From a bacterium CG2_30_54_10 (lineage in GTDB: Bacteria > Muiribacteriota > Ozemobacteria > Ozemobacterales > Ozemobacteraceae), in assembly GCA_001872985.1 (NCBI GenBank), contig MNYA01000415.1, forward strand, positions 1 to 5,772: a DNA stretch of 5,772 bases. The letters run 5' to 3'. The notes beneath the pieces were generated by a model that saw only the letters and a list, made by a program, of their open reading frames with translations, was not told the DNA's origin and did no database searches. Positions 4,356-5,772 of this stretch are shown in pieces. Position 1 is the first letter of the stretch; each line of letters starts with the position of its first letter. Position numbers and translations under genes: made by a program.

Positions 4356-5486
4356 CTATTCCAGGCCAAAGAAGGTCTCGTAGGTTTTGTTGTTGATAAG
4401 CTGCAGTTGACTGTTGGGATAATTTTTTTGGAAAACATGTGAAGCGCGTAATTTTTCCTCGCTCCACTTGAACTCAAAGCCAGCCAGGTTTTGGCCAACT
4501 TCTTCTAAATAGTCGACCTCTTGTTGTTGGTGTGTTCTCCAAAAGAAGCAATTTCCGCCAAAACGGCGTTGATTATTCCATTTTAACCTTTCGACGATGG
4601 CGAAGTTTTCCCACAACGGGCCGACATCGCCTCTCAAGTTTAACGGATTGAGGTTATTAATCAGCGTATTTCTGATTCCTGCATCCAAAAAATAGATCTT
4701 CCGCAGTTTGGTCAGCTCTTTTCTTAAGTTGCGGCTAAAGGGTTTTAAGGTAAAGATGATAAAAGCTTTTTCCAAAAGTTCGACATACCTGACCACGGTT
4801 TTTTTGTCGATTCCCAAAAGGTTGGCCAATTCATTATAAGAAACTTCGTTGCCGATTTGAAGCGCTAAAGCCTGCAGAAGTTTTTCTAGAAGATTGGGAT
4901 TTTTCACTTGCTGGTATTGCAGAATGTCGCCAAAAAGATAACTGCGGGTGATATCTTTTAAAATTTTTCCGGCTTCGGCTTCTTTTTGAACAATCTCAGG
5001 ATACATTCCATAGATCATTCTTCTTTCCAGAATCCTTTTGATTTCAAGGTTTGAATAGACTGATTGCAGCTCACCTAGCGAAAAAGGGTAAAGATAATAC
5101 TCATATTTTCTGCCGGTTAAAGGTTCGACAATTTGATTGGAAAGGTCAAAAGAAGATGATCCGGTGGTTACCACTTGAATGGTAGGAAGATTATCAACCA
5201 GCAGTTTTAAGGTTAGGCCGATATTTTTTACCCTTTGGGCCTCATCGATAAAGACAAGTGTTTTATCGCCTATCAAGGCTTTAAGTTGGGTGGAAGTGCT
5301 GTCGGTTAAAGTCTCGCGAATATCAGGTTCATCACAATTAAGGTATAAAGATTTTTCTGGAAATTTAGCCTGAATGTTTTGAATCAAAGTGGTTTTACCC
5401 ACTTGACGGGCGCCATAGATTACTAGCACCTTTTGCTTGAAAAAATCATTTTCGATTTGGCTTTGAAGGCTTCTTTGAATCACCAT
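4356..5486 (-). CDS. AAA_14/DUF4143-family ATPase (376 aa)
   Basis: Full length is normal for this family (COG1373). Residues 25-32, GARQVGKT, are the Walker A motif. LVFIDE at 77-82 is Walker B, and TTGSSS at 107-112 is the sensor-like strand. EPLTGRKYEYYLYPFSLGEL at 121-140 is a typical family segment. A winged-helix-like part lies near 216-250 (SYNELANLLGIDKKTVVRYV), and the DUF4143 tail ends with EVDYLEE 323-329 and FEFKW 337-341, an acid-acid-lysine pattern like PD-(D/E)XK nucleases. Such proteins are widespread and mostly uncharacterised; roles in toxin-like or mobile modules are proposed. The start ATG at 5486 has no clear Shine-Dalgarno but is backed by a good promoter. Its AT-rich composition differs from the genes on the left, so it likely has a separate history. 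It is transcribed towards the repeats. Confidence 0.9.
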   Translation of the reverse strand: MVIQRSLQSQIENDFFKQKVLVIYGARQVGKTTLIQNIQAKFPEKSLYLNCDEPDIRETLTDSTSTQLKALIGDKTLVFIDEAQRVKNIGLTLKLLVDNLPTIQVVTTGSSSFDLSNQIVEPLTGRKYEYYLYPFSLGELQSVYSNLEIKRILERRMIYGMYPEIVQKEAEAGKILKDITRSYLFGDILQYQQVKNPNLLEKLLQALALQIGNEVSYNELANLLGIDKKTVVRYVELLEKAFIIFTLKPFSRNLRKELTKLRKIYFLDAGIRNTLINNLNPLNLRGDVGPLWENFAIVERLKWNNQRRFGGNCFFWRTHQQQEVDYLEEVGQNLAGFEFKWSEEKLRASHVFQKNYPNSQLQLINNKTYETFFGLE

Positions 5487-5496
5487 TTTAGATTGA

Positions 5497-5547
5497 AATT
5501 AGGGAACTAAACTACCCTAATTATATTATATTTTGGTGATTTGTCAA
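5497..5547 (-). promoter_or_regulatory. Sigma-70-like promoter with overlapping inverted repeat for the ATPase gene
   Basis: On the minus strand, TTGACA (5542-5547) is followed after 16 nt by TATAAT (5520-5525), both matching consensus. The start is expected near 5512, giving a leader of about 26 nt. An 8-bp inverted repeat, AATTAGGG 5497-5504 with CCCTAATT 5515-5522, covers the start region and touches the -10 box. It could be an operator for a repressor, perhaps the ATPase itself, or a short 5' hairpin. Confidence 0.65.
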
Positions 5548-5619
5548 GATATGAGTCATTATTTCTTTCCCAGAAAATCATGGAAAACATGGTTTTTTGA
5601 GAAAGGCTTGCAAGATTAA

Positions 5620-5708
5620 CGTCATTCAGACCCCGCCCTTGGCGGGGGAAGAATCCCATAGGTATGTACTAATGCGAACGGGATTCCTCGATTGCGCTCG
5701 GGATGACG
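5620..5708 (+). repeat. Dispersed palindromic repeat, copy 4
   Basis: It opens CGTCAT and closes ATGACG. The interior shares the CCCCGC/GCGGGG stem and the GGGGGAAGAATCCC core with copies 1 and 2, in the same orientation. With copies 1-3 it brackets the ATPase gene. I see nothing definite in 5709-5772. Confidence 0.6.
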
Positions 5709-5772
5709 ATCTTGTAAGCCGGTTTGCTCTTTTAAAAAACAATAGGTATGGAAAACAGCAGATTAGGCAATA

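Overview
The window joins two kinds of DNA. Bases 1 to about 3870 are GC-rich and carry five small plus-strand genes with strong Shine-Dalgarno sites, embedded in a great deal of structured non-coding sequence. From about 3870 the DNA is AT-richer. It holds one minus-strand ATPase gene flanked by short dispersed repeats with TGTCAT/ATGACA-type ends. The repeats, the AAA_14/DUF4143 ATPase and the compact small genes suggest a bacterium, possibly of the Patescibacteria/CPR type. That placement is an inference at modest confidence. TGA serves as a stop in two genes, so the code looks standard.

Left part. Gene order is: unknown 120-aa protein (203-565); Csx3/Crn3-like protein (714-1163); P-loop protein resembling the AAA half of Csx3-AAA fusions (1267-1923); small protein with an apparent frameshift in a G run (2322-2661); cysteine-containing small protein (2798-3133). 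All five start Met-Ala-Ser/Thr. Four of the five are preceded by a leader hairpin with the same 10-nt apex, GCRANNGTGC, placed about 35-39 nt before the start (73 nt in one case that has an extra hairpin). The AAA gene lacks it, which fits its being co-transcribed with csx3. Two leaders, 102-202 and 2221-2321, are about the same length and share a three-stem fold with compensatory changes.

Middle part. After the last small gene comes about 730 nt with no plausible gene but dense hairpins, several with GAAA tetraloops on the plus strand. It ends in a sequence that matches a type III hammerhead ribozyme core in every position I checked (3799-3868). I read this as a large structured RNA with a self-cleaving 3' end. 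I cannot assign it to a family from memory.

Right part. Three clustered dispersed repeats (3909-4292) are followed by a minus-strand 376-aa AAA_14/DUF4143 ATPase with a near-consensus promoter overlapped by an inverted repeat. A fourth repeat copy lies beyond it.

Taken together, the left part looks like an accessory module in which small genes, including a split CRISPR-type ring-nuclease pair, share one RNA leader design and sit beside a ribozyme-terminated large RNA. No cas genes or CRISPR array are present in the window.
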